From: Nocardia carnea | Lineage (GTDB): Bacteria; Actinomycetota; Actinomycetes; Mycobacteriales; Mycobacteriaceae | Assembly: GCF_029868325.1 (NCBI RefSeq) | Contig: NZ_JARWNW010000086.1 | Coordinates: forward strand, 1 to 36,894 | Length of the DNA: 36,894 nt | Direction: 5' to 3' | Shown here: positions 17,001 to 24,744 of the stretch, piece by piece | How the letters are laid out: every line of letters begins with the position of its first letter | Position numbering within the stretch: the stretch's first letter is position 1 | The notes under the pieces: model-generated | The model's database searches: none | What the model was told of the DNA's origin: nothing | What the model saw: only the letters and a program-made list of their open reading frames with translations | Position numbers and translations under genes: made by a program

Positions 17001-20000
17001 CGCCCGGATGTGCGGCCGCCATTTCCCGGTACCAGTCGGCATGGTCGGCTGCCATCCGGGCCGCCCATTCGGCTTGCTCCAGTTCCATCCGGTCGAACCA
17101 GGCCGCGTCCGGGCCGTCCGGATCGTCCAGATCGCCGACCGGGCGCGACTCGGGCCGCTCCCTGCCCAGCGCGGATTCGTCCCCTGCGGTCTCGGGAGGT
17201 CTTTCGGGCTCGTCCGGGTCCGGCGACACAGGCGGTCCGGCGGGTCCAGGCGGATCCGGCGGTGTGCCGTCACCTGCCGAGCCCACGGCGGGAGGCGGAC
17301 CCGGGGTGGAGTCCGGACCGTCCGGCACACGCGGCGGCGGCCCCGGCTCCGGAGGAAGCAGCGGTTGCTGTTGCACCGGTTCCGGGGCGTAGGGCCGGCC
17401 GGCCCGCCAATCGGTCAGCGGCGGACGGTCCGCGTCCCAGTGATAGCCGAGCCGGATCGCATGGGCGTTGGCTTGTTTCCAGGTGGCCAGCGGATGGTCG
17501 GTCAGGTACTGGGCTTCGATCAACGCATCGCGCAGCAACACGAAATCCTGCGGTACCGGCGCACCGGCCTGCAGCCGGTTCCATGCCTCCGCGACATCGG
17601 CGAGCTGATCCATCGGCCGCATCACGAAACCCGCTGCAGGGTCGGTGTAGTCCCGGACCCGGTGTTCGTCGCGCATCAGATGGTTCTTTATGCGGAGCAG
17701 GTCCTCCCGGGAGAACTCGGGGACCTCGACTCTCATATGCGGGGCCAGGCGATCGACGATGGCGTCGGGATCGACCGGGCGCACGATCTCGTCCGGATCG
17801 GCGCCCGGCACGATCTCGGCGGGATCGACCACACCCAGCAGCATTTCCCGGATCTGTTCGACGGTATCGCGGATCGCGCCGGAGTCCGCGGATTCGAACC
17901 GGTCCGCCAGCTCGCCGGCCACCCGGTCGATCGCGGTTTCGATACGCGCCAATTGTGCGGGCACGTCACCGTTCGGATCGATGCCGCCGAGTTCACGAAC
18001 CAACCGCTCACGGACCGTATCGATGACTTCCCGGGCCGCTGCTTGCTGTTCGGACCGCCGATGCCGATCGATCCCCTCGGCGATACGGTCGATATCGCTG
18101 TCGTCGCTGCGGAAACGGTCGTATTCGCCATCCGCCCATTGCTGGACTTCGCGCCAGGCCTCGATATCGGTCTCCCAGCGGCGGCGCAATCCGTCGGGGA
18201 TTTCGGCGCCGGCCGGCGGCGGCGTGTGGTCGGTCACCTCCCAGCCGCGGTGCAGCGGCTGGACATCGCGTTCCGGTGGCGCGAACCATTCGTAGTTGCG
18301 GAAAACGGTTCCGAAGGGCGGCAGTTTCTGCAGCCACGGGCGTTCCTGCACCCACCGGCCGATCTCGGGATGCCGCTGGATCCAGCTCTTGACCGCCGGG
18401 TGCTTCGGCACCAGCGCCGCCATCAGCAGCAAACGCACGATGTTGTAGGAGTCCGCACCCCAGTGCTGGGTGAAGATATCCTTCGGATCGACGCCGGAGG
18501 TGTCGTACTGCTGCGGCGCCTGAGGGGCGTTGACCGGCAGGGTGCTTTCCGGAATCTTGCCCGCGGGAACCTCATCGGCCGGGAGCGTGATGTCGTTGAC
18601 GACGTCGGTCATCGCCCACCCGCTGACGCCGTCGGGCGGATCTTTGGGGGTGAACTCATCCGGCGGCGGGTTGTCGTCGCGCCCGGTTCGCCAGCTGGGG
18701 CGGCTCGGATCCACGGTGTGCACGGTGCCGTGGCTGTCACGCCAGGTGGTGATATCGAGCCGGCGGCCGGCAACCCAGCCGGTGCTCAGATGCTCTACCT
18801 CCGGCGGATCCATTTCCTGCACCCGCCGATCGCCGGTACGGCCGGCCAGAACTCGCCGGTATTCGACCGTTGTTTCGGGACGCACCATGGCATGCGCTGC
18901 GGCCGGATCGCGGCGCAGCGCATCGGCCAATGCTGCGTCGTGGTCCCCCCGCGGATCGGCCGGGTCCGGACGCGGGCCGTACACGATGATGCGGGGGAAG
19001 TCGCCCTCCACCAGGCCCACCCGGTCGGTCACCATCCGGCCGCCCTCGGCTTCGGCGAGTGCCCGCCACGCACCCGCGACGCGGGCCAAATCGTCCTGTA
19101 TCCGGCCGATGCGGTTGTGTGCGGCGTTCACATCGCGTGCGGCATCCGACAATCCCTCGAGATCGCGGAGTGTGGCCGCTAGTTCGTCCGCGGAGAGATG
19201 GCCTTCGGTGTGTGCCCGTTCAGCCCGGTCCTGCGCGGCGGCCACGGTATCGTCCAACCGGTCCGGGGTCAGCGTCTCCTCCGGGTCCCCCACGTCCAGT
19301 CGCCCGGCCAGATCGTCCCGCATGGTCCGTCGTGGTTTGATCCGGTGCAGTTCGGCGGCGCGCTCCCGCGCCAGCCGCTCCAGCTCCGCGACGACATCTT
19401 CTGGTTGCGGCCGGCCCAGCCCTTCGGCCGCCCGGTCCATACCTGCAATCCGGTCATCGATCTCGCGAAGCGCGTTCGTGAGATCGTCGAAGCGTTCGCT
19501 GTCGGCGATCAGCTTCTCGAGCAGCGTCCGGCGGACTTCCTGTTCCTGAGCGCTGACCAGGTGCCGGTTGCTGTGGGGTGCCTCGTCCATACCTCCGGCG
19601 TGATGGACGGTTTCGACGCGGGTCTGCTCCTCGAGGCCGAGAATCGCCTCCTCCCGCACGTCCGGATCCCGGTCCGCCCAGGTACCGGGCTCACCCAGGC
19701 CGAGATTGCGGGCGCGGTCGGTGAGTTTCGCACGAATGAATTCCCGCTCCCGCGTCAGGGTATGCCGTTCACCCAGCAAGCGGTCGTACTCGACGCGGTC
19801 AGCGAACAACCGCACCTGCTCGTCGACGCGAAGCAACTGAGGCATCAGCTCGGTGAGGGTGTCCACCCGGCGGCTGTCTTCGGGATCGAGGTCGCGGCCG
19901 GTGAGATCTCGGATCGTGGCCTCGATCCGGTCCGGCTCCCAGGCGCCCGGGTCGATATCGGTGTGCAGACCGCGCGCGATTTCGGCTATCCGCCCGGACA

Positions 20001-23000
20001 GTTCGTCGCGACGGGCGATGGCATCGGCCAGTGCGTCCCCGCCGTCCCCGATCGGTCGCGGATCGTCGTCACGCAGTGGCTGTCCCGCCAGGTCCTCCGA
20101 TACGCCGGACTCGTCCTCCGTCCTGTCCCGATCCGGTGCAGATTCATCCGGCGGAAGGTCGGGCCGGCTACCGATACTCGGCTCCCTGGTGATTCCCCCG
20201 ATATTGTCGAAATCGACCGGCAGGCGACCCGCCGGCTCGACGGGGTTCAAGTTGAACCGACCGGCCTTGACCTTTCCGTTTTCACGAGCGTGTACCTTGT
20301 GATACTCGATTTCCAGAGTGCTGTCCCGGTGCGGCTTGTTCAGTTCGTTCTCGAGTTCTTTCACCGCTCCGAGCAGTGCCTTGCCCTCGGCGCTCTCCGG
20401 ATCGATACCGCGGGCACTCAACACACTCAGCGGGTCGTCGAGCAGTCTTATCAGATTGATATCGATAGCCAGGGTGCGCCGCAGATACTCGGGCGACCCC
20501 TGTTGAGCGTTCACCCATTCACGCTTCTGCTCGTCGTATACCTCAGCTGTTTCGAGTTTCCCTTCCCGCCCCCCTTTCGACTCGATGATCACCAGTTTCG
20601 CCGGTTTGCCACCCACGGCCGGTACAAAAACCGCGATATCGACGACATTCGCCCCGTCGAATGCTTTGTCGTGCGGCGCAAGTAGCACCGCACCCGGCCG
20701 TTCCACGGGATCGAGGGCGTAGAGAACTCCGGCCGCTTCGCCCATTCGCTTGGATGCGTCCACCAATTTCACTGCCAACGCATGGTATTCATCGGAAAGG
20801 CGTTTCAGATCCCTGAATACATCGTCCAGATCGTCACGTTCGGACCGAGTAAGAGTTCCATCGCCCTCGATCTTCTCGCGCATACGTTTGAGCTCGACCG
20901 CGAACTTCTTCGTCGACAATCGAATAACGTCGTCGGCGGACTGGTATACGTGCCCGTTGTTTCCTTCTCGCGGGCGGTCTATTCCGTACTTCGCGGCCGC
21001 GTCTTTGAACACGGCCGCCGGGCCCTTGATTTTGCGGTATACCTCATCCCGCCGTGACTCGATCTGATTACGATCCCCTAGGGCATTCTCCCATTTACCG
21101 ATCCACTCGGATCGCACCGGTGAATCGGATTGCTCACTCCGCCTACCGGACTCCGGGATCGCATAGGGTTTCTGCGGCCCCAGGTCGGCCGGGAACTCGA
21201 TCGTCTTCCCGCCGTCCTGTTTGGCGAAACGCCCGGTTTTCTCATCGATCAAACCGGCCCTTGTACGGTACGTGCCCGGCCGATCACCTAGTCTGTGCCA
21301 TTTGCTGGGGTCCTGCTCATTGCGGTATGTCCCTTCGAGATCACCAGGTTTGTGCAGCAATCCGTCGACTTCGTCGCGGTAGGTGTCCACCGGATCACCC
21401 GGTTTGTGCAGTAAGCCATCCGCACTGCGAAATGTCCCGGGCGGATCACCCTCGGCGTGTAGCTCCCCGTCTTCGCCGCGGAACATCTCCTCCGGTGACC
21501 GGCGCCCGATCCCCGGATCGGAGTTGTCGGCCGCCAACCTCGAGTCGGCGAACGGGTACCGGTGCCCGCTATTCCCTTCTGGACGTCCGCCGGCAGTCTC
21601 CCAGAAGCCGTCTGCCTCGTCCCGGTGCCGGCCCGCACTCGATTCGGCCTGGTCGGCGCGATTGCGGTAGGCCGACGCCTCGTCGGTCCGGCCGTTCGCT
21701 TCGAGGCTGTCAGCACGTCCGTGTAGGTATTGCGCCCGGTTGGTTTCCAAGCGGGCATGAACATCTGCTCGTTCAGCACGGGTCCGTGCCGCGTATTCGT
21801 CCGGGGTTTCGCGCGGCCGGCGGTTGTCTCCGTAGTCCCGGTCGCCGGTGTGCAGATAGCGTTCGTTGGTAGGGCGGATACGAACATCGGCCGGGCCCGG
21901 GCGAATCGCGTTGCCCGCACCGTCGAACAGTATCGCCGAAACCGATCGGAGGTCGGCCGGAGTATCCGGTGGAAACCCCTTCCGCTGTCCCGCGGCCGGG
22001 TCCGACACTTCGATCCGGTATTCGCCGGTCTCCGGGTCCATCCGCACCGTGAGCGAATAGGCGTGCGCGCCTACGCCGTGCTCATCCACCGGAGTTGCGT
22101 ATTCGTCGACGACAAGGGCCCGTGGACCGCGCCCTTCGGCGATATCGGCGGGGTTCATCTGCGCGGCCATTCGCAGCAGTTCGTCGGCTACGCTCTGGTG
22201 CCGCGGCAGATCCTCGCCCACCCCCGGAAAGTCGTACAGTCGCCCGCCGGCGGCCGCTTCCAACTCGGAACGCGTCATACCACCTGGACCGACCGGATCC
22301 CGGGGTGGTGTGATCCGGTCGCTGCCGGTTTCGCTCCGAATCTCTTCGAGCGTCAGACGCGCGCATTCGCCGCGATTTCGCGAATCGGGCGATACGCCGG
22401 CCTGGTCCGGACTCCGAACCGGATCGTCGCGCACACTGCCCTCGTCGCGGCTGGGTGTATTGCCCTCGTCGCGCGCGGGTGTACGCTGCTCACCCGCGGA
22501 TCGCGGGCCACGTGATTCACCGGGCTGGGAGGGGTCACGAGGACCGGTACCCCGGTCGGCGGACGGACCGGACGTATCCACTGTGGGCACGGGCACCGGC
22601 ACGATATTTTCGGGACCGAGCTGCCCGTCGCGATAGCCGACCCGGACCTCGTCCGGTGATGAGGACTGTTGCTCGCCGGTTCGGCCGGCAACATCGGAAC
22701 CGGGCGGTCCGGGCTCCGTCCGCCCCGCCCGGAGACCACCATCGGTGCCCGGATACGCCGAACGAGGCGAAAGTCCCGCACGCTCACCCACGCCGGCCCG
22801 CGGGCGTGTCGCGCCGTCGGTGCCCCCCGGCTGAGTCCGCGACTCCCCTGGGGGTGGAGCGGCGGTCCTCGTCTCGGCTGAGGCAGCGGAGGAATTCGGC
22901 GGCGCCTGTGCTGCCGCACCGGCGCCCGCCGCGGCGGGCGCACCCGCACCGGCCGGCGGCCCGGTCTGCACACCGGTACCCAACGGCGCTCCCGGCGCGG

Positions 23001-24729
23001 CCGGGGCCGACACGGGCCCCGGCGTGTTCACAAGCGGTGTTCCGGTAACCGGATCAGCGCTGCGGGTTTCCGTAGTCCGGTCGCCCGTATCGGACGGCGC
23101 CTCGTCGGCGCGCGGCGCGGCCGGACTCTCGCCGGCCGGGACGTCCTGCCGTCCGGCGGCGATTCCGGATTCTTCGGTCTGCTGCGGCCGGTTCTCCGGC
23201 GATTCCGCCGGCACGCCTGCGCGCGAGTCGCTCCCCTCATCGCCGGTGGATTCAGTGCGCCCGGCCGGGGTTTCGGTCTCCGGCCGGGCCGGCTGCGGCG
23301 CCTCCGTGGTCCGGCTGTCGTCGCCCGCGGCCGGAGCATCTCTGTCTCCACCGGTTTCCGATGTCCTGACAGGCCCGGATCCACCGGAATCGTTGCTATC
23401 GGCCGATGGCCGGTCACCTGCGCTGGTGTGCGCCTCGGGTCCTGTTGCCGAGGATCCATCGGCTACCGGGGCCGAGTCGCCTCGGGGTCCGGCAGTAGCC
23501 GGTGTCGTCGATCGCCCATCCGACGCCGCGGCTCCGCCGCCAGCCCGAGCCGCCTCCGAACTCCCCCCGGCTCCGTCCCCGCCGCCGGGCACCCCCGCAC
23601 CCGGTGGGAGACCACCGATTCCCGGCCCCGGACCGGTGACCACGTCGTTGAACTGAGACATGAACGACTGATGATCCGGGTTGAACATGCCGACCCCGAG
23701 GGAACTGTAGGCATGGTTCGCACCGAATTTGCCCAGCCCGGTGAGCATCCCGTTGGAGGCCCCGGCACTGAACATCAGTGGACTGAACTGACCGGGTAGC
23801 GAGGAGTAGGCCTGACTCGCGGCTTCCCCCCAGCTCACCGCGTTCTCCCCCGTGGCACTTGCCACGATCTGGGCGGGAATCGCGGCTCCCAGCCCCGCGA
23901 CGGCACCGACAAGGCCCGCGCCGGCCCCGGTGATTCCCGCCTTGAGGTATTGCTGAGGCATGGTCAGCGGCAGCGGGACGCCGCCTGCGTCCACGCCCCC
24001 CAGCATGTTGTCCAGGCGGCGGCCGAGCATATCCGCGAACGGCCCGGCAGCGGCACCGCCCGCGGCCGAACTCACCGCGGTGACCGCCACCTGATCCCAG
24101 TTGATCTCCTCCCGGTGCCCGGCATCCACCTGGTACTGCTGGATGGCCAGTTCCTGCATCGTGCCGATGATCGTGTCGATCGCGACATGTCGCAGCAGGA
24201 AATTCACGACCCGGTTGGCGATCAGCTTCGTCAGGGCCCGGGCGATGGCCTGAACCACGCGCTGTCCGAGAATCCGGACGGCCACCCTGGTCAAGGCAAT
24301 CGCTGCGCCCTGCACCAGTGGCGCGGTGGGCGGCCAGATCATTGCCGCCGCGAGTTCCGCCGCCAGCAAGGCCAGCGACGAAATGTACATCAGCTTGGTG
24401 TATTCGATCTCGGTGCCGGTGTTGTAGGCGGAATCACCGATGTTCTGGAAATATTCGGCCAGTTTGGGCAGGGATTGATCCTTATCGGATCCGTCGCCCG
24501 AGATGAGGCTGTCGAAAGCCTTGATCATTTCTTCGACGCCGTCACCCTGCGGATAGGCCTCCATCGACGCGTTCTTCGCATCGATGATGTCGGGGACGAT
24601 ATCTTCGAGCGCGGCGGCAGCAGTACGCCAATCCTCGCCCAGCCCCCACATTTCGTCTTCGTTTCCGGTGGGCCACTCCACGCCGGCGATGAGGGAAAGA
24701 CTCTGCGCCCATCCCGGCAGTTCGATCAT
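11056..24729 (-). CDS. Giant T7SS effector with CpnT-like N-terminal domain, papain-like and nuclease-like domains
   Basis: This 4557-residue protein begins with a WXG100-like/CpnT-type helical domain (about 1-330; WGLGEDWRTAAAALED and a hydrophobic helical stretch at 110-190), the export module of actinobacterial T7SS toxins. Residues 380-780 are a disordered Pro/Ser/Gly tract. About 785-925 look papain-like with C789, H889 and D910. Residues 1090-1158 hold a GDxxGTYR tandem repeat. About 1330-1430 carry a PD-(D/E)XK pattern: D1364, E1383-S-K1385, then QGSPEYL. Residues 1500-4100 are mostly charged coiled coil with a duplicated module (about 1870-2015 and 3490-3635) and tryptophan hendecads (2544-2660). 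A (VPP)25 tract (4181-4255) precedes an unassigned C-terminal domain (about 4430-4557). ATG 24729 lies 15 nt after the YbaB-like gene; its ribosome site is weak. The reading frame is intact throughout. Confidence 0.85.
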   Translation of the reverse strand: MIELPGWAQSLSLIAGVEWPTGNEDEMWGLGEDWRTAAAALEDIVPDIIDAKNASMEAYPQGDGVEEMIKAFDSLISGDGSDKDQSLPKLAEYFQNIGDSAYNTGTEIEYTKLMYISSLALLAAELAAAMIWPPTAPLVQGAAIALTRVAVRILGQRVVQAIARALTKLIANRVVNFLLRHVAIDTIIGTMQELAIQQYQVDAGHREEINWDQVAVTAVSSAAGGAAAGPFADMLGRRLDNMLGGVDAGGVPLPLTMPQQYLKAGITGAGAGLVGAVAGLGAAIPAQIVASATGENAVSWGEAASQAYSSLPGQFSPLMFSAGASNGMLTGLGKFGANHAYSSLGVGMFNPDHQSFMSQFNDVVTGPGPGIGGLPPGAGVPGGGDGAGGSSEAARAGGGAAASDGRSTTPATAGPRGDSAPVADGSSATGPEAHTSAGDRPSADSNDSGGSGPVRTSETGGDRDAPAAGDDSRTTEAPQPARPETETPAGRTESTGDEGSDSRAGVPAESPENRPQQTEESGIAAGRQDVPAGESPAAPRADEAPSDTGDRTTETRSADPVTGTPLVNTPGPVSAPAAPGAPLGTGVQTGPPAGAGAPAAAGAGAAAQAPPNSSAASAETRTAAPPPGESRTQPGGTDGATRPRAGVGERAGLSPRSAYPGTDGGLRAGRTEPGPPGSDVAGRTGEQQSSSPDEVRVGYRDGQLGPENIVPVPVPTVDTSGPSADRGTGPRDPSQPGESRGPRSAGEQRTPARDEGNTPSRDEGSVRDDPVRSPDQAGVSPDSRNRGECARLTLEEIRSETGSDRITPPRDPVGPGGMTRSELEAAAGGRLYDFPGVGEDLPRHQSVADELLRMAAQMNPADIAEGRGPRALVVDEYATPVDEHGVGAHAYSLTVRMDPETGEYRIEVSDPAAGQRKGFPPDTPADLRSVSAILFDGAGNAIRPGPADVRIRPTNERYLHTGDRDYGDNRRPRETPDEYAARTRAERADVHARLETNRAQYLHGRADSLEANGRTDEASAYRNRADQAESSAGRHRDEADGFWETAGGRPEGNSGHRYPFADSRLAADNSDPGIGRRSPEEMFRGEDGELHAEGDPPGTFRSADGLLHKPGDPVDTYRDEVDGLLHKPGDLEGTYRNEQDPSKWHRLGDRPGTYRTRAGLIDEKTGRFAKQDGGKTIEFPADLGPQKPYAIPESGRRSEQSDSPVRSEWIGKWENALGDRNQIESRRDEVYRKIKGPAAVFKDAAAKYGIDRPREGNNGHVYQSADDVIRLSTKKFAVELKRMREKIEGDGTLTRSERDDLDDVFRDLKRLSDEYHALAVKLVDASKRMGEAAGVLYALDPVERPGAVLLAPHDKAFDGANVVDIAVFVPAVGGKPAKLVIIESKGGREGKLETAEVYDEQKREWVNAQQGSPEYLRRTLAIDINLIRLLDDPLSVLSARGIDPESAEGKALLGAVKELENELNKPHRDSTLEIEYHKVHARENGKVKAGRFNLNPVEPAGRLPVDFDNIGGITREPSIGSRPDLPPDESAPDRDRTEDESGVSEDLAGQPLRDDDPRPIGDGGDALADAIARRDELSGRIAEIARGLHTDIDPGAWEPDRIEATIRDLTGRDLDPEDSRRVDTLTELMPQLLRVDEQVRLFADRVEYDRLLGERHTLTREREFIRAKLTDRARNLGLGEPGTWADRDPDVREEAILGLEEQTRVETVHHAGGMDEAPHSNRHLVSAQEQEVRRTLLEKLIADSERFDDLTNALREIDDRIAGMDRAAEGLGRPQPEDVVAELERLARERAAELHRIKPRRTMRDDLAGRLDVGDPEETLTPDRLDDTVAAAQDRAERAHTEGHLSADELAATLRDLEGLSDAARDVNAAHNRIGRIQDDLARVAGAWRALAEAEGGRMVTDRVGLVEGDFPRIIVYGPRPDPADPRGDHDAALADALRRDPAAAHAMVRPETTVEYRRVLAGRTGDRRVQEMDPPEVEHLSTGWVAGRRLDITTWRDSHGTVHTVDPSRPSWRTGRDDNPPPDEFTPKDPPDGVSGWAMTDVVNDITLPADEVPAGKIPESTLPVNAPQAPQQYDTSGVDPKDIFTQHWGADSYNIVRLLLMAALVPKHPAVKSWIQRHPEIGRWVQERPWLQKLPPFGTVFRNYEWFAPPERDVQPLHRGWEVTDHTPPPAGAEIPDGLRRRWETDIEAWREVQQWADGEYDRFRSDDSDIDRIAEGIDRHRRSEQQAAAREVIDTVRERLVRELGGIDPNGDVPAQLARIETAIDRVAGELADRFESADSGAIRDTVEQIREMLLGVVDPAEIVPGADPDEIVRPVDPDAIVDRLAPHMRVEVPEFSREDLLRIKNHLMRDEHRVRDYTDPAAGFVMRPMDQLADVAEAWNRLQAGAPVPQDFVLLRDALIEAQYLTDHPLATWKQANAHAIRLGYHWDADRPPLTDWRAGRPYAPEPVQQQPLLPPEPGPPPRVPDGPDSTPGPPPAVGSAGDGTPPDPPGPAGPPVSPDPDEPERPPETAGDESALGRERPESRPVGDLDDPDGPDAAWFDRMELEQAEWAARMAADHADWYREMAAAHPGENLLRFHAEQAQWLAKMERERADWLRRVHADRAAWRAEWQATQLRRLADAEPENWAAGQRAELAEWSARMAAERAEWLHRMLGPGDGETPPDTPQPPAPPGDPDGSPHGPGTPPQRPPASSGAEAPPRTDEAPAHEPAPAQGIQSPPEEGEQSGRGAESDGPPPGGPPRLADEPGSGPFTGDPLRDLAAFLRAEADRPAQLDARTPAGDDAERMRRFAAALGLEAVFGELRDPAAALAELAEIARARGFLDDVENAPRMRYPADFAELTATERYGDEEYWHNEADPETAREIREELRRAGLPVEEPARNALPTAEAVPPIGAEARAGESVRSPSEGTPEYPAGAPESAQAMPRVESAQETVAVLGRAFGLDAAALTPENLGATISELRYRVLLRAAAVEALAAANQRVLAERDPGTRSQLESARAAWARRLGIDPEGLSRDPDTVAAEARARTHRMAGDIAALADAARAADRPGEAVTAAAPGDTRRYTVEIEGERIGARLVAAEDGSWRVEEAERLPAPVSGAEPGPAPGAPRSLLRRVWEWLRDTAFLGQTPKYPSGSGIDSAGQSMLSDMAGVPLRQEKDPSPAPGDEYEVLGTKFNPVRIVKEAVELFRRREVLPLLRRLTSRVADRSGEYDPPPTEDGEQYRYWLDEADPDLVRAELGVELDDLRRQAAIEAGGSGERAVPQEAGTNRPEPDRQADRLPRSAGEIGGWITELSDAVAQRDNLLDELRAAAQDLGAELGAPTADAVRLLRDRLVYQQARRIGALTGLAEAARRYNAEHADIPYSDSVSFFDTDPLGRFLREVVVAQGGDPRLLDWRGVNNGGEPSREWGDLYDSDQPGRDDGRRSFLERALRRDQIRDERAVWAQILGDIDLNKLDAGNLAATLTAELARIQVAAEKLTEFAERAGEYLRADAEIAELTGLIGDMAAQEWVLAQGGAMLDEPACLALVPGSAADGPMRLVVFDARLEHDRILAGALARYPDLASAVGDGTVEVAYKIIDIRPGQPLPEGGAGPERITVVDAGTPRVRHFAGVVEGRQLEITVIDDGSGWRLIPGETPTTASIPEHTAGPGLPADPENTSTAAESARRLGLSAEELADPQQLATKLEVLRAENEVRAARIESIIDYARTAWDIDTYHDIEQARENLLHRIAPESAGPVTARQVAETLAHPDTPAARRSQQIDDLIGYAKELAALDPAAVDTATARLLRRLDALVGTVQVRTVDQVGETIRNLAPRQGDSERLAAALTEYLGALGDIDIFDHRTHGADAADPRVGVSELPVHDKAVRHLLDLIADIGALAGAPEYLGVLDAGTALSPSAERGADSDFARTIGVELPIADLNRWDEVLARHRRGDIGDDDPELADVRAQLSRWNEVYEKYRDGKLDKDERLTPDQLARIQAELRAEVVQRSADIAAVAELIERGGLEDPVEERAEIAAARDERTAAAHGLPLRDASPTSHEAVDREVEYLLDRTLPVDEQQVWRERVERFERAARRVIDLSADPARGGEENPQADSETAAEPPPNLGESGAGGEPAARSDRGDTPPPDDGSDVEPGADGPLPPLRGSALRSHIPHPPHDYEAEMPPAYRYERKPWPVPPIAAPVPPVPPVPPVPPVPPVPPVPPVPPVPPVPPVPPVPPVPPVPPVPPVPPVPPVPPVPPVPPVPPVPPVPPVPPVPPEPPVPPQPPLPPAPPEGPVPSVPPVSPQPPVPEQPGRPQPMPPVPQPPPQPESPLPGLPDVPGAPALPAPRTPPHGYPEPLSPYPAAPPGAAADPPANRFPGSSWPPNSPGVPGAGSQRSPVPEDAGGSMLPPPVFPPPVPSGAGAQQPGPGRNRFGPNGRGPVGSGRSGGPADGAGLVVRPFSGPGVPAEFDPETGALRAGHGLGGYRSGVYGDLGGVSVVFYRGHDGGLGLRVGDRSIVLAGPVEVEWDQVAWRTIRFAVTVGGEILTELTYRALPAEMDLGAYIRDVLTDSVRRESVFT
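11965..12189 (-). repeat. 25 tandem 9-bp units encoding Val-Pro-Pro
   Basis: 225 nt of perfect amino-acid repeat encode (VPP)25. Unit variants CGGCGGAAC, CGGGTGGCAC-type and GGTGGAACC (plus-strand view) alternate in larger 18-bp blocks, which points to recent duplication. The tract forms an extended polyproline-like rod and should be prone to copy-number change. Degenerate continuation (EPP, QPP, LPP, APP) follows toward 11900. Confidence 0.9.
13822..14265 (-). repeat. Second copy of a ~145-residue module in the giant effector
   Basis: The encoded segment contains MRLVVFDARLEHDRILAGAL, VEVAYKIIDIRPG and VRHFAGVVEGRQLEITV. It aligns by eye, in the same order, with the copy at 18690-19125. A shorter third relative (RRYTVEIEGERIGARL...GSWRV) is encoded near 15470-15560. 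Confidence 0.65.
16750..17100 (-). repeat. Tryptophan hendecad (11-residue) repeats in the giant effector
   Basis: Residues about 2544-2660 place Trp at 11-residue steps: W-FDRMELEQAE, W-AARMAADHAD, W-LAKMERERAD, W-LRRVHADRAA, W-AAGQRAELAE, W-SARMAAERAE. Two longer gaps interrupt the series. Eleven residues equal three helical turns, so all the tryptophans fall on one face of a long helix. Confidence 0.8.
18690..19125 (-). repeat. First copy of a ~145-residue module in the giant effector
   Basis: The encoded segment contains PRIIVYGPRPDPADP, HDAALADALRRDPAAAHAM, TVEYRRVLAGR and VEHLSTGWVAGRRLDITT. It shares order and spacing with the copy at 13822-14265, suggesting an internal duplication. 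Confidence 0.65.
21248..21462 (-). repeat. Tandem GDxxGTYR / LLHKPGD protein repeat
   Basis: Four units of 16-20 residues are encoded: LHAEGDPPGTFRSADG, LLHKPGDPVDTYRDEVDG, LLHKPGDLEGTYRNEQDPSK and WHRLGDRPGTYRTRAG. They connect the papain-like and nuclease-like regions of the giant effector. Confidence 0.8.
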
Positions 24730-24744
24730 CTCGAATTACCCTGC

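Noticed and set aside
16915..19182. A 755-residue plus-strand open frame opposite the effector gene
   Set aside because: Long antisense frames are common in high-GC coding DNA; its translation is Arg/Gly/His-rich without family features.
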